From assembly GCA_027627225.1 (NCBI GenBank), contig CM051040.1, positions 26,006,634 to 26,070,633 on the forward strand: a DNA stretch of 64,000 nt, given 5' to 3'. The notes under the pieces were generated by a model that was not told where the DNA came from, searched no databases, and saw nothing but the letters and a program-made list of their open reading frames with translations. Of the stretch, positions 1 to 14,100 are shown piece after piece. Position 1 is the stretch's first letter. Each line of letters opens with the position of its first letter. The position numbers and the translations under genes are program-made. This DNA comes from Congeria kusceri. Its lineage: Eukaryota; Mollusca; Bivalvia; Myida; Dreissenidae.

Positions 1-1540
1 CTGATACTGCAGAATTCAAATATTCACTGTAGAACAATGTATGACCTTATTGTAAGAACATGTACAAATACTGCAGATTTCAAATATTCACCGTAGAACA
101 ATGTATGACCTTATGGTAAGAACATGGACTGATACTGCAGAATTCAAATAGTCACTATGAAACAATGTATGACCCTATTGTAAGAACATGGACTGATACT
201 GCAGAATTCAAATAGTCACTATGAAACAATGTATGACCTTATTGTAAGAACATGGACAAATACTGCAGAATTCAAATATTCACTATGGAACACTTTATGA
301 CCTTATTGTAAGAACATGTACAAATACTGTAGAATTCAAATATTAACCGTAGAACAATGTATGACCTTATGGTAAGAACATGGACTGATACTGCAGAATT
401 CAAATATTCACTGTAGAACAATGTATGACCTTATTGTAAGAACATGTACAAATACTGCAGAATTCAAATATTCACCGTAGAACAATGTATGACCTTATGG
501 TAAGAACATGGACTGATACTGCAGAATTCAAATAGTCACTATGAAACAATGTATGACCCTATTGTAAGAACATGGACTGATACTGCAGAATTCAAATAGT
601 CACTATGAAACAATGTATGACCCTATTATAAGAACATGGACTGATACTGTAGAATTCAAATATTCACCGTAGAACAATGTATGACCGTATTGTAAGAACA
701 TGGACTGATACTGTAGAATTCAAATAGTCACCGTAGAACAATGTATGGCCTTATGGTAAGAACATGGACTGATACTGCAGAATTCAAATAGTCACTATGA
801 AACAATGTATGACCCTATTGTAAGAACATGGACTGATACTGCAGAATTCAAATAGTCACTATGAAACAATGTATGACCTTATTGTAAGAACATGGACTGA
901 TACTGCAGAATTCAAATAGTCACTATGAAACAATGTATGACCTTATTGTAAGAACATGGACAAATACTGCAGAATTCAAATATTCACTATGGAGCACTTT
1001 ATGATCTTATTGTAAGAACATGGACTGATACTGCAGAATTCAAATAGTCACTATGAAACAATGTATGACCTTATTGTAAGAACATGGACAAATACTGCAG
1101 AATTCAAATATTCACTGTAGAACAATGACCTTATTGTAAGAACATTGACATATTCTGTAGAATTCTAATTGAAATATTCACTATCGAACAATTGATGACC
1201 TTATTGTAAGATCATGGACAAAAACTGTAGAACTCAAATATTCACTATGCAACAATTTATGAACTTATTTTAAGAACATGGACAAATACCGTAGAACTCA
1301 AGTATGCGTTATTGGACAATATGTGAACTTACTTTAAGAACATGGGCAAATACTGTAGAATTCAAATATTGACTATTCAACAATTTATAACTTTACTTGA
1401 AGAACATGGACAAATACTGTAGAACTTTAATATGCGTTATTGAACAATATATCACATAACATACTTCAGAACATGGACAAATACTGTAGAACACAAATAT
1501 CCACTAATGAACAATATAATTATGGTCTTGTTGTAAGAAC
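1..1540. repeat. 64-bp satellite/minisatellite array
   Basis: About 24 head-to-tail copies of a 64-bp unit containing CTGCAGAATTCAAAT and ending TTATTGTAAGAACATGG. Units are spaced exactly 64 bp near the left edge. Units to about 1130 differ at few sites. From there to about 1540 they decay progressively, as expected at the edge of an array. The array continues left of the window and lies in an intron of gene A. Confidence 0.95.
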
Positions 1541-1765
1541 ATGGACATACAGTATAACATCGATGTGTTTAATGAGACAACTGTGTTTTAGTCACTCAAT
1601 GTAGAACATGGATATGTATTGTGCCTATGTACTGAACAAACATAGAGACGTTCTGTAGATCATATGTACTATGATGTATGTGTAGAAAAAGCAAACTTTT
1701 GCTAGTGAACCGTCTAAGTATAGAGATCTTTATCTGTGACGTAATCGCTCGTATTTTATTTGCAG

Positions 1766-1837
1766 GGTTTCCATTTTTACAGAGACGCCAACGGTTCTGT
1801 GGCGGTATCTGTACACAATGTCAACGGAACGATGCAA
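1766..1837 (+). CDS. Gene A exon 1 in window: prodomain fragment
   Basis: Acceptor is TTATTTGCAG, and the exon reads GFHFYRDANGSVAV and onward to NGTMQ. Donor is CAA|GTTGTA in phase 0. Together with the next exon it resembles the reprolysin prodomain stretch that precedes the I-x-PL motif. The cysteine usual in that stretch is absent. Further 5' exons must exist beyond the window because there is no start or signal peptide. The donor is weak, so the 3' boundary is the least certain of this gene. A MITE begins 25 nt after it. Confidence 0.65.
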
Positions 1838-2121
1838 GTTGTAGGTGCTGAAATACATTAATGAGGCGTGTCGTGGCAAAACCAGGTTTTAATGCATCTG
1901 CGTATAGTGTCGTCCCAGATCAGCCTGTGCAGTCCGCACAGGCTAATCCAGGACTGCACTTTCCGCCTAAAGTGAATTTATGTTTCGAAGAGACTTCCTT
2001 GCAACAGAAAATACCATAAAAGCGGAAAGTGTCGTCCTGGATTAGCCTGTGTGGAATGCACAGGCTGATCCGGGACGACACTTTACGCGGATGCATTAAG
2101 CCCGGATTTACCACGACACGC

Positions 2122-2158
<37 letters not shown>

Positions 2159-5100
2159 TCTTGAAAGAAACCAAGTACTGGTTCTTCCCAGGAAACATAC
2201 TCGAAATGGTCTCAATAAGCATCTGGCTTTCGATAAAATCTTAAGTTTAAATAAATAGGGTTAAACGTACTAATTATATAGTCATTTAGCTTGAACACTT
2301 AACAATGTCCATTTACAACCTAAATTTGAATTTGATCTTTGAGTGATATCGCACTATTTTAGTATTGAACACACCGTGTGTATTGCATGCTTGCGCTGAA
2401 ATAAATTTTATCCATTAGATTAATGTTCATTTGTTTAAAGACGTTCGCAACAAAAAGAAAATAATTCGGTGAATTTCTCCTTTTGCTTCATTTTGTCTTT
2501 ATTGTATATAGGTTACAATATACGAATTTCATCTCTAATGTCCATTCAAAATAACTATTTTAATAGTAAAAGTTCATTATGCATATAAAATACTCAAAAA
2601 CACACTTATGCAATGTATTTCCAAACAAATTTAGTTCAGAAATGATCCATTAAATATCTCCATTCTATTGATACGTTGTTTATGTATGTTAAAACGAAAC
2701 AGGAAAAAGGCTACACAGGTACCCTATATTAAATCCAATATTTCCCAAACAAGTTCGGTGAGCCATTCTTTTTATGAATGTTTTGGTGTAAGTACACATT
2801 GATGCATGTATGTGCGAAATTTTAAGAAAATCTGTCGTTTGGAACAAAATATGCATTTTATAAAAATGAATTTTCAGAAAGCATTATTAGTTCCCATTTG
2901 ACACACTTAACCGTCCAGTCAAATTCATTATTTAAGCAGTAAATGTAGGTAAAGCATTTTTATTATCAACATACACATGTATATTGTCAAACAAAGCATG
3001 TACAAACATACCATTTGAAAGAACCATAACCTTGTTTGAAAAACACTATCCTTGATACTTAAAAGATTAATAAAAATCCAAACTGAAAAAGGGGCTTCGA
3101 CAGGTACCGTATTCAAAACCCAATATTTCCGGAACAAGGCCGGTGACCCCTATTTTTTTAAGACTGTTTTAGTTTCAGTATACAATGACGCATGTATGTG
3201 GGATCTTTTAACAAAATCTGTCGTTTGGAACAAAAGATATTCGTATATTTGATAAATTATTGATGTTTTCGCAGGCATATTCAATGCATAATTAACCTCG
3301 TTAAGTGTCCATTACAAGTCATTTGTTGAATGATAACTGTAGAAAAAGCGCGTTTTATCATTACTCTGCACTTGTATATTACCAAACGAAACATTAAAAA
3401 AAAGAGTTGACTATAAACGCTTTATATTATTCAACATTCTAAGTAACACAAACTGAAAAAAGGCTTCGAGAGGTACCGTATTCAAAATTCAATATTTCCG
3501 GAAAAAAGGGCCGGTGACCCCTATTTTTCAAGACTGTTTTAGTTTTAGGATACATTGATGCATGTTTGTGCCAAGTTTTAAGAAAATCTGTCGTTGGAAA
3601 AAAATGAAGGAAATTGTTGCGAACGTCTTTAATGGTCATAAAAGATAATGCTTGCAACGAGCTATGACGTCATACGTTTCACCTGAACAAAATACATTAA
3701 TGTTTATTATACGTATTAAGTGAATGCCAATATAAAACCCGTGACACGATAACGTCATGAAACTGACGTGACGTTAAAAACCACACAAGATACGGTTACA
3801 ATTTTAAACACGTCATATCTGTCCAGTTTCTATTTACTTTATGTAAATATATTTCATTCTAACGATATCGGTTAGACGCGTTGTTTCAGCAAGGGTTCAT
3901 AAGCGACGCGAACGGAATACGCGAGATACAGCCCTTAGTTGCCCAGGGGTTGCCTAGCAACAGACAGCACGTGATCAGGAAGCGTTGGACAGCTACCATT
4001 CTGCGAAGATCAAAAGGTACATTAACTTCCAGTTTCTTGGATCTAAAGAGTGTCTTCTCTTGTAATGTTAACTTAGGTATTTGGTATTTTACTAACACAA
4101 TTGTTTGTTCAACACTTAAACACTATATTTTTCATTGTAAAGGTGTATCTACATATTATTATACATGTATATTACTATAATGTTATAACAAACACGTACC
4201 ACGGGAAAAACACGTACGTAAAGGGCTCAACAAAGGGTACACATGTACATATATTCCAATTTATACTTGGTTCATCTATATTTAGGTAGACAGCACAGAT
4301 TGTAATAATATTGTCGATAACTTTGATTCTACAAAATCAAATATCCATTGAGATACATTAACCACAGATTTAAATTTTTGAAATCAAACACCGATGTTCA
4401 GTAAGGCTAATTTATATTTGGAAATTATACAGCCACACACAAAAATGCTTAATATTACAGATATTGTGCACACGCAATAATGGAAAATACTAAGACAAAC
4501 TTTACATTTTGCAGTTAGATCTAAGACATTTAATGACTTTTTTTTTTTAAATATTACAATCAGTGAACAAGTCGTTTCAATAAAACAAGAGCAAATACAA
4601 AGCCGTTCCACAACAACTGGACTTCCTTATTAAAGACATTGGCTGTTCTTGTTTCCCGTCAAAGCAATGTTAATCCCATGCATGATTTTTGCATGGAGAA
4701 ATCCCGTTATTGTGGTCAATGAAGTGTTTCATGTTTGAGGGTCGTATCTCTAAATTTATACTAGTGTCCAAAATTGAACACAAAGATTGGTACAGCAAAT
4801 GGAGAAAAGGTAGGTAAACTATAAACAAATTGGCATGGTTTTTCCATGCAAATTTACTTATCGGTGGACAAAAACTTACCAAGCGAATTTTAGTTCGTAA
4901 ATTGTTTAATTTATTATATATTGTAAACTTCTAGCATGTTTTACAGACGGCCCTTAAAATGACATGTCCATTTGATGACAATTAATATTACCGTTAGAAG
5001 TACAGTTACTCATGGAAAGCATGAAACATGAAAAAATCAACACAGTGTTACTAACAATAGAGTGACATTTGTCTTTAAACTTATTTCTTCACGACTTTTT

Positions 5101-8100
5101 TACTGTTCTGAGCAAATTGTATGTTGCCCTAGTTCATGCTAGTTAGTGATATGACATCAGAAAAATCATTCAGTCGTACAGACCAGTGCAATATCACATC
5201 AGTTCTCTAATAATGTTCACTATGTATTGAGTATACGTAAACAAGAGACAGACTTGCTTTAAAGGCTCTGTCACACTGTGGCGAATTTGAGCTTCGAGTT
5301 CTGTACGAGTTCTGGCGTGTTATAACTCGCCGTAAAGTGGACGAGTTGGTCGCGGAATTGTTTCAAGACGACATTTGTTTGAGTTCTCTTCAACCTTGAC
5401 ACGACACAATTACGATACTCACATTTTATCACGAGCTCAGCCGAAATATGCGTACGATATCTTTTCGACAATCGAAGACTTGTCATCGACAATGTACGAG
5501 TGTAGACGAGTCTGTACGACTGGTGAGGACATGAGTTCGAGTTTATGGCGACATTGTACGAGAAACGGAAGAGCAGATGTCGAAGTCAAGTCTCCCAAAC
5601 TCGCAGCAAACTCGTGTTATGTCGTTGAACGATAATATAATACGACAGGCTACGACAAGGAAAGACATGTCTACGGAATGTGTTCGAGTGTGTTTGAGAG
5701 TGCGCGAGATTCCTTTGACATTTCTTCGACACGTGTACGAGAATAAAAAGTCGCCGAGAAGCGGCGAGATTTTTAAACGGTTTAAAATTATCGCCACGAC
5801 TTGGCGAGTTCTGTCGACATAAGAAGACATAAGTAGTCATGTGTACATGATCTACACGACACCAGGCGAGGTGTGGCGTGTTACAACTCGCGCGAACTCG
5901 TAGCTCAAATTCGCCACAATGTGACAGGGCCTTAATGTCTTGAAACAATTCCGCGACAACTCGTCCACTTTCGGCGAGTTAAAATCGCTCGAACTCGTAC
6001 AAAACTTGAAGTGCAAATTCGCCATTCTCACAGGGCCTTGAAAGTGATACACGTGTTGTCCTAAATACCGACGAAAAGCGTTACAAACGCTTTATAATTT
6101 TATCCATTTCGACTGATGATTATCCATAACCGAAACTATATTTCCAATATATTTCTTAGTCATTTGTGTTATTGGGCTTGTTTGTATATATTGTACAATT
6201 TCTTTTTGGAATCTATGACAATTTTTTGGAAAATTGTCAATTTGCCAATCTGTGCACAGGTCGCTTTAATATTTGCAATGTGTTTCAGCAGTTATTTCAA
6301 ATATTTGTCTGTAGCTAACAAAAACGGATTGCCTTATGTCTTCCCAACACATAAAACATCTTTGTCTGTCCATATTTGAGAGCATCTAAAAGCACAACGT
6401 TACTGCTTATTAGACAAAAGATATCAACCAATCTCGAAGCTGGTAGTTCACAAAGACATTTCGTAAGTGTAGCTCCTGGCAACCTTATGATTTAATCGCT
6501 TTGTACAATCGTTAGAACATTCATACTGAATTAGTTTTATTTATGTGAACTACACTCACGTGACAAGCCGATTGTTTTGTCCATTATCTTTCCGCCATTT
6601 ATTCTGTTTTGCTTCATTATTTCATTCATCTGAGTGTTTCGTGCGTGTCACTTTATTTTTTTTTGTCAGTAAAAATTTAAAGTATTTCTTCATACAAAAT
6701 AGTTGGGCATACTAATCAAGACCTATAATAAATATATCAAAGTACATGAACACCGGCCCATAAATCAAAGTACAAACATGAGTCGCAAACTCGTTAACAG
6801 ACAAAACATGTTTTATAAACTAGTTACATGTGATATTTGGTTACATAGTAAAATACCAGTGAAGACTGATCTAATCATTTCGTTGTTGGTCGAGATAAAG
6901 TTGACATTTTCTGGTCTTCTAGGGAAGTATGGTAATATGCAATGGCATGCTACAGCTATATAATAATTATTTAACAAACATTCTAACATGATACTCGCTG
7001 ATATTTTTAGACAAAGAACAAAATAATCATTGTTTAACTACCCAATTAACAACTTAAAAAGTAGTCCCGAATCTGAGCGCAGCATAGTAAAATGTAGTTT
7101 TCATTACAATTGCAAAAATATTAGTCAGATCATATTAGAATTTTAAAACAAATCGTATTATTGTTGTTTTTTGGAAAATAAACAACTCTTTGTGGTTCTG
7201 ATTCGTGGCTAGCGCCCTAGTGGTTTCATCATACGCATCAGAACTCAAAATCGTTGTTTATTTGCAGATAAACAACTGAAAATCGTTATTTTTTACTGAA
7301 GCAAACTGTTCAAACATTGAATAAAAAAAGTCAAACTTTAGTTTCTAAATACCATGCAGTAAGATGTTTTGATTTTTTCTTTGTGGTCATGTCCCATTTG
7401 TGCACGTGATTTGATTATTAATAATAAAATACGATCTTATACTTAAATCAACAAATATCGTCTATAATATTGTGGCGCATTAAGAACAACATTAACTTAT
7501 AGTATTTCTATGGAATGTAACGTTCCAATAATTGCATATACATTGGACGTAGACGAACACAATTTTAGATGTAATTGATTTAATTTAAAAACTGTATATA
7601 CATGTATGAGGTATTTTTCTGTTGTCTTGCCAAGTTGGAATTGTTGATATTATACATGTATGCATGATTCTTTATGTAGCGTATTTTCTGTACGGTTAAA
7701 TATGGCGATTGTATTCGATCCCATTACATACTACACTGTATAGTAACGTAGGGTGTGTGGTCGAAATAATTCCTTGTGTCGGCAACATTTGTACTTGTGT
7801 TATACGTCGGTAGATCTGTGTCAAATACTAGTACATTACTAACCGAACTCACGTCCGGTACCGTTGCCTATGAGATGATGACGTCAATGAGAGACCCAAA
7901 CGGCAAAGTGCGCGTGCTCGCCCCCACCACGAGTACAGCAAGAGGAGTACGTCTCGAACGAGAAGCGGTCAGTGCATGCTCGGCGACCGCCCGTGTAACC
8001 ACGTGCATGCTTCATGTAAACCGGCGCCTTGGTTAGCACACCATACATCCACATGCATCGTGCTTTTCTGCTTGTCTGGTTGCAAATTTACATTTTGATC

Positions 8101-11100
8101 TTTATTTCTTTCATCACTTCTTTTATTCATCATCATAATCGTCATTAACATTATCCAAAGTTTCGTCGTCGTCGTCATCATCCTCATTATCATCATCATA
8201 CTCATCATCATCATCATCACCATCATTATCACCATCATCACCATTATCATTATCATCGTCACCATCTTCATCATCATAAAAAACAACATCATCATCATCA
8301 TCATTGTCATCATCATCATCACCATTGTCGCCGTCGTCGTTTTCATCAACAGCATTATCATCATTGATATCGCAACCAACACCATCATCATCATATTCAT
8401 CACTATGACCATTGTCATCATTATTTCTCATCATCTTTGTCACTAGATTATATCACTGATATCAACATCCGTATCCACGTCATTATCAGCAGCAACATTA
8501 GCTTGCAGCTTCATCAAGCTAGCAGCATATTGTATCAGTATGTATACGCATATCTACGTGTATGTAGGTTTTATATTGTCAGTAAAATGACATACCGGTA
8601 TACATGTATTCACCGGTGTATCTCTTATTTAAGTTTCAGTTTATTTATACAGGATACTAACTACGAAATATAATAAATACTATAAAATGTAACATTGTTA
8701 TAATGATATGGACGCATAGAACAACAGTAGAGAGTTTAATAAACAACATGTACCCTCAATATATTGACATTTTTGTATTGGGCCGCATTCACAAAACATC
8801 TTAAGAAACTTGTAATATTTTACTTAAGTGCAAACATTTAAAACCCTGTAATTGTTTGGTTAATCAACATATTTGCTTGGCGTTTAAATTCTTCAAACAT
8901 ATTTGAAAATATAATTTAGTACTGCACTGTTCCTGTGTAAAATGATACAGTAACATGAAGTTTCCAGATTTAAATATGGATAACACTTAAGATACTTTAC
9001 GAAATGAAGTTTCCAAATTTAATTATGGATAACACTTAAGATACTTAACGAAATGAAGTTTCCAGATTTAATTATGGATAACACTTAAGATACTTTACGA
9101 AATGAAGTTTCCAGATTTAATTATGGATAACACTTAAGATACTTTACGAAATGAAGTTTCCAGATTTAATTATGGATAACACTTAAGATACTTTACGAAA
9201 TGAAGTTTCCAGATTTAATTATGGATAACACTTAAGATACTTTACGAAATGAAGTTTCCAGATTTAATTATGGATAACACTTAAGATACTTTACGAATAT
9301 CGCCCCATTCCAGATTTAATTATGGATAACACTTAAGATACTTTACGAATATCGCCCCATTCCAGATTTAATTATGGATAACACTTAAGATATTTTACGA
9401 ATATCGCCCCATTCCAGATTTAATTATGGATAACACTTAAGATACTTTACGAATATCGCCCCATTCCAGATTTAATTATGGATAACACTTAAGATACTTT
9501 ACGAATATCGCCCCATTCCAGAATTAATTATGGATAACACTTAAGATACTTTACGAATATCGCCCCATTCCAGATTTAATTATGGATAACACTTAAGATA
9601 CTTTACGAATATCGCCCCATTCCAGATTTAATTATGGATAACACTTAAGATACTTTACGAATATCGCCCCAGATGTCCGTACTAGGGCTTTCACTAAATT
9701 TTGAAAACTGGAAGTTTGAACTTCCTGGCCTCTGATTTTGGAAGTTTTGCTCATAATATTTGGACGTTTTTACAGTATTGCTCAACATAAATATGTGCAT
9801 TACAATTTTCACTGCATCAACCACTACTCTCAGTACAGCTGGTATTCTACTTCAGTCATGTTTTTCACTCCATGAAGTTTGTTGCTTTTTTTAATTTGGG
9901 GTTACTCTATACTTCCAAGAGTTGGAAATTGGAAGTCTTATGCATTCTTTTTGACTTTTTGATACTTCCATCGAAGCAATTTTGGAAGTTCTGTGACAAA
10001 AACTGGGAGTTAATTACTCCCAAACTTCCTTTAATGCAAGTCCCGGTTCACATCAATATATGATGTGTAATATAAACACGAGAATTACACACGTTTTCTG
10101 CAAACGATTCCCGCTTGCAGGTAGCCGGACGGAGGAGTACAGTCCCTTTCCGGTCCGCCAGGCGTCGCCCTACAAGGACACGCCGACTGTGACGTCAGCG
10201 AGCGATTATTGCGTCGACATTCTTTGTGTGGTCGACTACAGCATATACAAGAAGTAAGCATCACTGTTCATGTATGTTTATCCATGCATGTTATAAATTA
10301 AATTCTAGCATGATCTTCGCTAATTTTTCAATAGACAAAGAATAAACTTAGCGTTGTTAAACTACCCGTAAACAACGCAAAAAGAAGTTCCGATTTTGAC
10401 CGGAGCATAGTAAAAAGTAATTCCAACAACAATTGCAAAAATATGCCGTGTCACCCTAATTTCGTGGGTCTTATTAACGATTGTGGCACATGAGCGTTAA
10501 TACATTCAGTTATTTCACCACTGAGTTGGATAAAACACAATTTGCAATGTGCTCTTTGCAAACAAAGTAATTAAAAGACCGATTTTTGTTGTTATTTCAT
10601 GTATATGTTATGTTATTATACCTTAGTGATTTGTATCGTCTTGAAGCTTCTTATAATTTCGTGGGTTCTGATTGGCTGACCTACTTTGGTTGGGAAAGAA
10701 TGTTTACAGCATCGATTTAGTTTCACTTTGTTTGTGCTGGAGTATGTGCTGATCAAAGAATGCAAATCTTGGTGAAAACTAGTGTTTTTGAAAATTTTAT
10801 CCATATAAATACACAATCCTTATCATATTATTTAAAAGGCAACAAATAGGCCTGACGAAATCTTCACACTTGTTCAATTTTCGTTGTGCTTGTTTAACTT
10901 TAGGCTTCATATATCTATAAATATTTCTATTGTTATTGTTCTTAAATATTAAATGAATGATAAAATTGCACGCAGCGATTCGTGGGTAGGAATGCTAACT
11001 AAAAGTTAAAAGTTTGAAAATGTCAGTCAAATTCAGGGAAGGGGGATTGTTTATGTATTTTGTTTACCGAAAATAACAAACTTCCAGTGAGAAACAAACA

Positions 11101-14100
11101 CAAGGGAGATAATCATACATGGGCAATTATCCTTGGAGAACTGTTCTAAATATACGATTTTTTAGAACGAAATTTCATGAATTGAATTCCAAAATAGTTG
11201 TAGGGTAGTGAATAATTTGTGTATTTAATGTCATTAATTGGTGATTTGAATGACCAAGTCATTTTCTGGTTGACATTTAAAGGATTTCCTTTTCAGATAC
11301 TGCAAAAATATACAATTCACTTAGCACTTATAGTAATTCGGATAATGTTTTCGGATGCACGAGCACAAATTCTATTAGTTTTAATCGGTCACGAAATTAT
11401 GGTAACCCACGAAATTATGGTAATAAGGCATATATGTCAAATCATGTTAGAATCGAAATAATTTTCGCATTATCGTTGTTTATCGGCCAATAACAAGTCT
11501 TTGTCGTTCTGGTGCTAACGCCCTCGTGGTTTAATTCCTACGCATCAGAACTCCAAATCGTTGGTCGAAAAACAACGAAAAATCGAAAATTATGTCTTAA
11601 ATAAATAATGAACATAAGAACATCCATTTGAATTGACTAAAAGCATAGCATCAGTTTTAAAATGATTCTAGTTTCTAGGTTCTAGTTGATTATTACTAGG
11701 GCAAAAGGTAGAGTATCATATGAACACAAAAACAGTAACATTTGATAAGATCTATCAATGTTTAAAACTAATATTCAATGATTATTTTCTATTTTAAATA
11801 GCTTCCTACCAGATTAAAGAATAGCATGTAGCAAGTGTATGAATACGAAATGTTTAATGTATATTATATTTTATTCGTATGCCAATTATTGTTTTACATA
11901 GAGAGTGGCTGACTATGAAAATGCCACGAAATGCCACGAAATAAATAAAAATGCCATATGAGAAGAAATAAAAGTTATGAATACGTTTTATTTCATGTTT
12001 CTTTCATTTCCAGATTCAAAGAGGAAGAAAAAACTGAAAGTAAAGCCATTGAGAAAATAAGATATTATTACGCACACGTAGTAAATGGGGTACGTCTTTA
12101 ATATCGAGTACTGTATATTCGCAAACTTCTCTCTCTAGTCCTCTTTGTATGTGAGGATTATCACCATTATCATCATTATCATCATCACCACCATCATTAG
12201 CATCATCATCGTCAGTTATTATTTATCATCATCATCATCATAGCCACTATACCATTCGTAATTCATCATCATTGCTGTCATCATTATCATCGACGTTATT
12301 TATTTCCGTCGTTATCATCATCGTCAGGTAGGGTTTGTCTGCTCTGGATGTCCGTCCGCAAGTCTGACATATTTTAAAATATTTTCTTGTTTCAGATAAA
12401 TCAAAGATACGCCACCATAACAGATAAAGAATTGCAAATAAACGTGCGGTTAGCCGGATACTTTATAGCAAAGGTATGTAATCCGTTGACAAAAATTAAT
12501 AAAACAAGGGAAGGTAATTATAAGTATGAACACATGGTAAGTGTCATTATCATTTTAATGATGTTTGCTTTTGTAATGGTTTCACACGAGTTTGGTATAG
12601 AGAGAAAAGCGTATTTGATTAAATAATAACTAATTAAGAAATAATTTTCGCATTATCGTTGTTTGTTTGCCAATTAACAAACGATTTGGAGTTCTGATGC
12701 GTAGGAATTAAACAACGAAGGCGTTATACCGAGTTGTTTAATAGCCGCGCATCAGCACAGCAAAGAGTTCTTTATTGGCCGATAAACAACGATAATTCGA
12801 AAATTATTTCGATTCTAACATGATTTGACATGTATCTTTGCCATTGTAATTGGAACTATTGTTTACTATGCTCCTTTTTGCGTGTATTGGGTAGTTTAAA
12901 AATTGAATTTGTTCTTTGTCTATAGATTTGCGAGTACCATGTTAGAATAAGTTTAATAATAACTTTTGGTTACATACGCACATGAGATCTTCCCCTATAA
13001 CAGCTAAATAAATGGACACACGTCTATTGTTTTTGAACCGGTTTCGTTTCTGCTCGGTGATACATTCGAATACAAAATTCGATTTTTTCCAAATAACTTT
13101 AGTATTGGTCGAATCTGATCACATTTTCCAATATATCTGTAACAATACCGCAAATACCTATCTCAATAAAATTAAACCTATTCGGATACTAATAACTTTA
13201 TTTTAATCGCTGACCGGCGAATACTATTAGAGCGTTGTTAGACCGTGTACAGCTCAAGCCGTATATAGCTTAGGTGTAGTAGTAATAGTAGTAGTAGTGG
13301 TAGTAGCAGTAAAATCTTTATTTAACAAGAGTAGTTTGTAAAACATGTATGCCCCCCGACTTGCAGCCAAGTCGTGAATATGTACAATTGTTAAGAGATT
13401 TTTTTAATATTGTATGTGCACATTAACACATGGGGAGGAAATTAAAGTTGATGCTTTAGAATGTAAATATAAAGCTGAAAGAAAGATAGAGTATTATTGT
13501 GGATTTATTTTTACAGTCTATAATATAAGGATACCTGTTTTCTGTTTGATTTAAACATCAAATAGGCCAAAACATCTCTAGATATCCTGCGGAAACAAAA
13601 TGGTCTACGGAGAAAACAGTTTTCATGTTACAAGCCCCTGTGACCTTGACCTTTGACCCGTTGACCTAAAAATTGATAGGCGTCTTTCTTCCCTCCCGAG
13701 TTACCAGCATTCCAACTTGGATGATCGTAGGTTAAAGCGTATTTTACATATCATGCGGAAACGAAATGGCCTACTGAGGAAACAGTTTTCATGTTACAAG
13801 CCTCTGTCACCTTGACCTTTGACCTGTTGACCTCAAATTGATAGGCGTATTCTTTTCCTCCCAAGTAACCAGCATACCAACTTAAATGATCGTAGGTAAA
13901 AGTGTTCTCTAGATATCGTGCGGAAACGAATTTCATGTTACAAGCCCCTGTGACCTTGACCTTTGACCTGTTGACCTCGAAATCAATGGGCGTCTAACCT
14001 TCCTCCCAAGTAACCAGCATACCAACTTAAATCATCGTAGGTCAAAGCGTTCTCTAGATATCGTGCGGAAACGAAGTGGTCTACGGACAGACCGACCGAC

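Noticed and set aside
1920..2244. Frames inside the palindromic element
   Set aside because: Both strands are open because the element is an inverted repeat. It recurs four times without conserved frame.
5271..5948. Several overlapping frames of 70-120 codons on both strands
   Set aside because: They lie in the CGAG/CGAC-rich TTAA foldback element and share no protein motif.
7969..8443. Long minus-strand frames rich in Met or Asp
   Set aside because: They are translations of the (TCA)n repeat in two frames.
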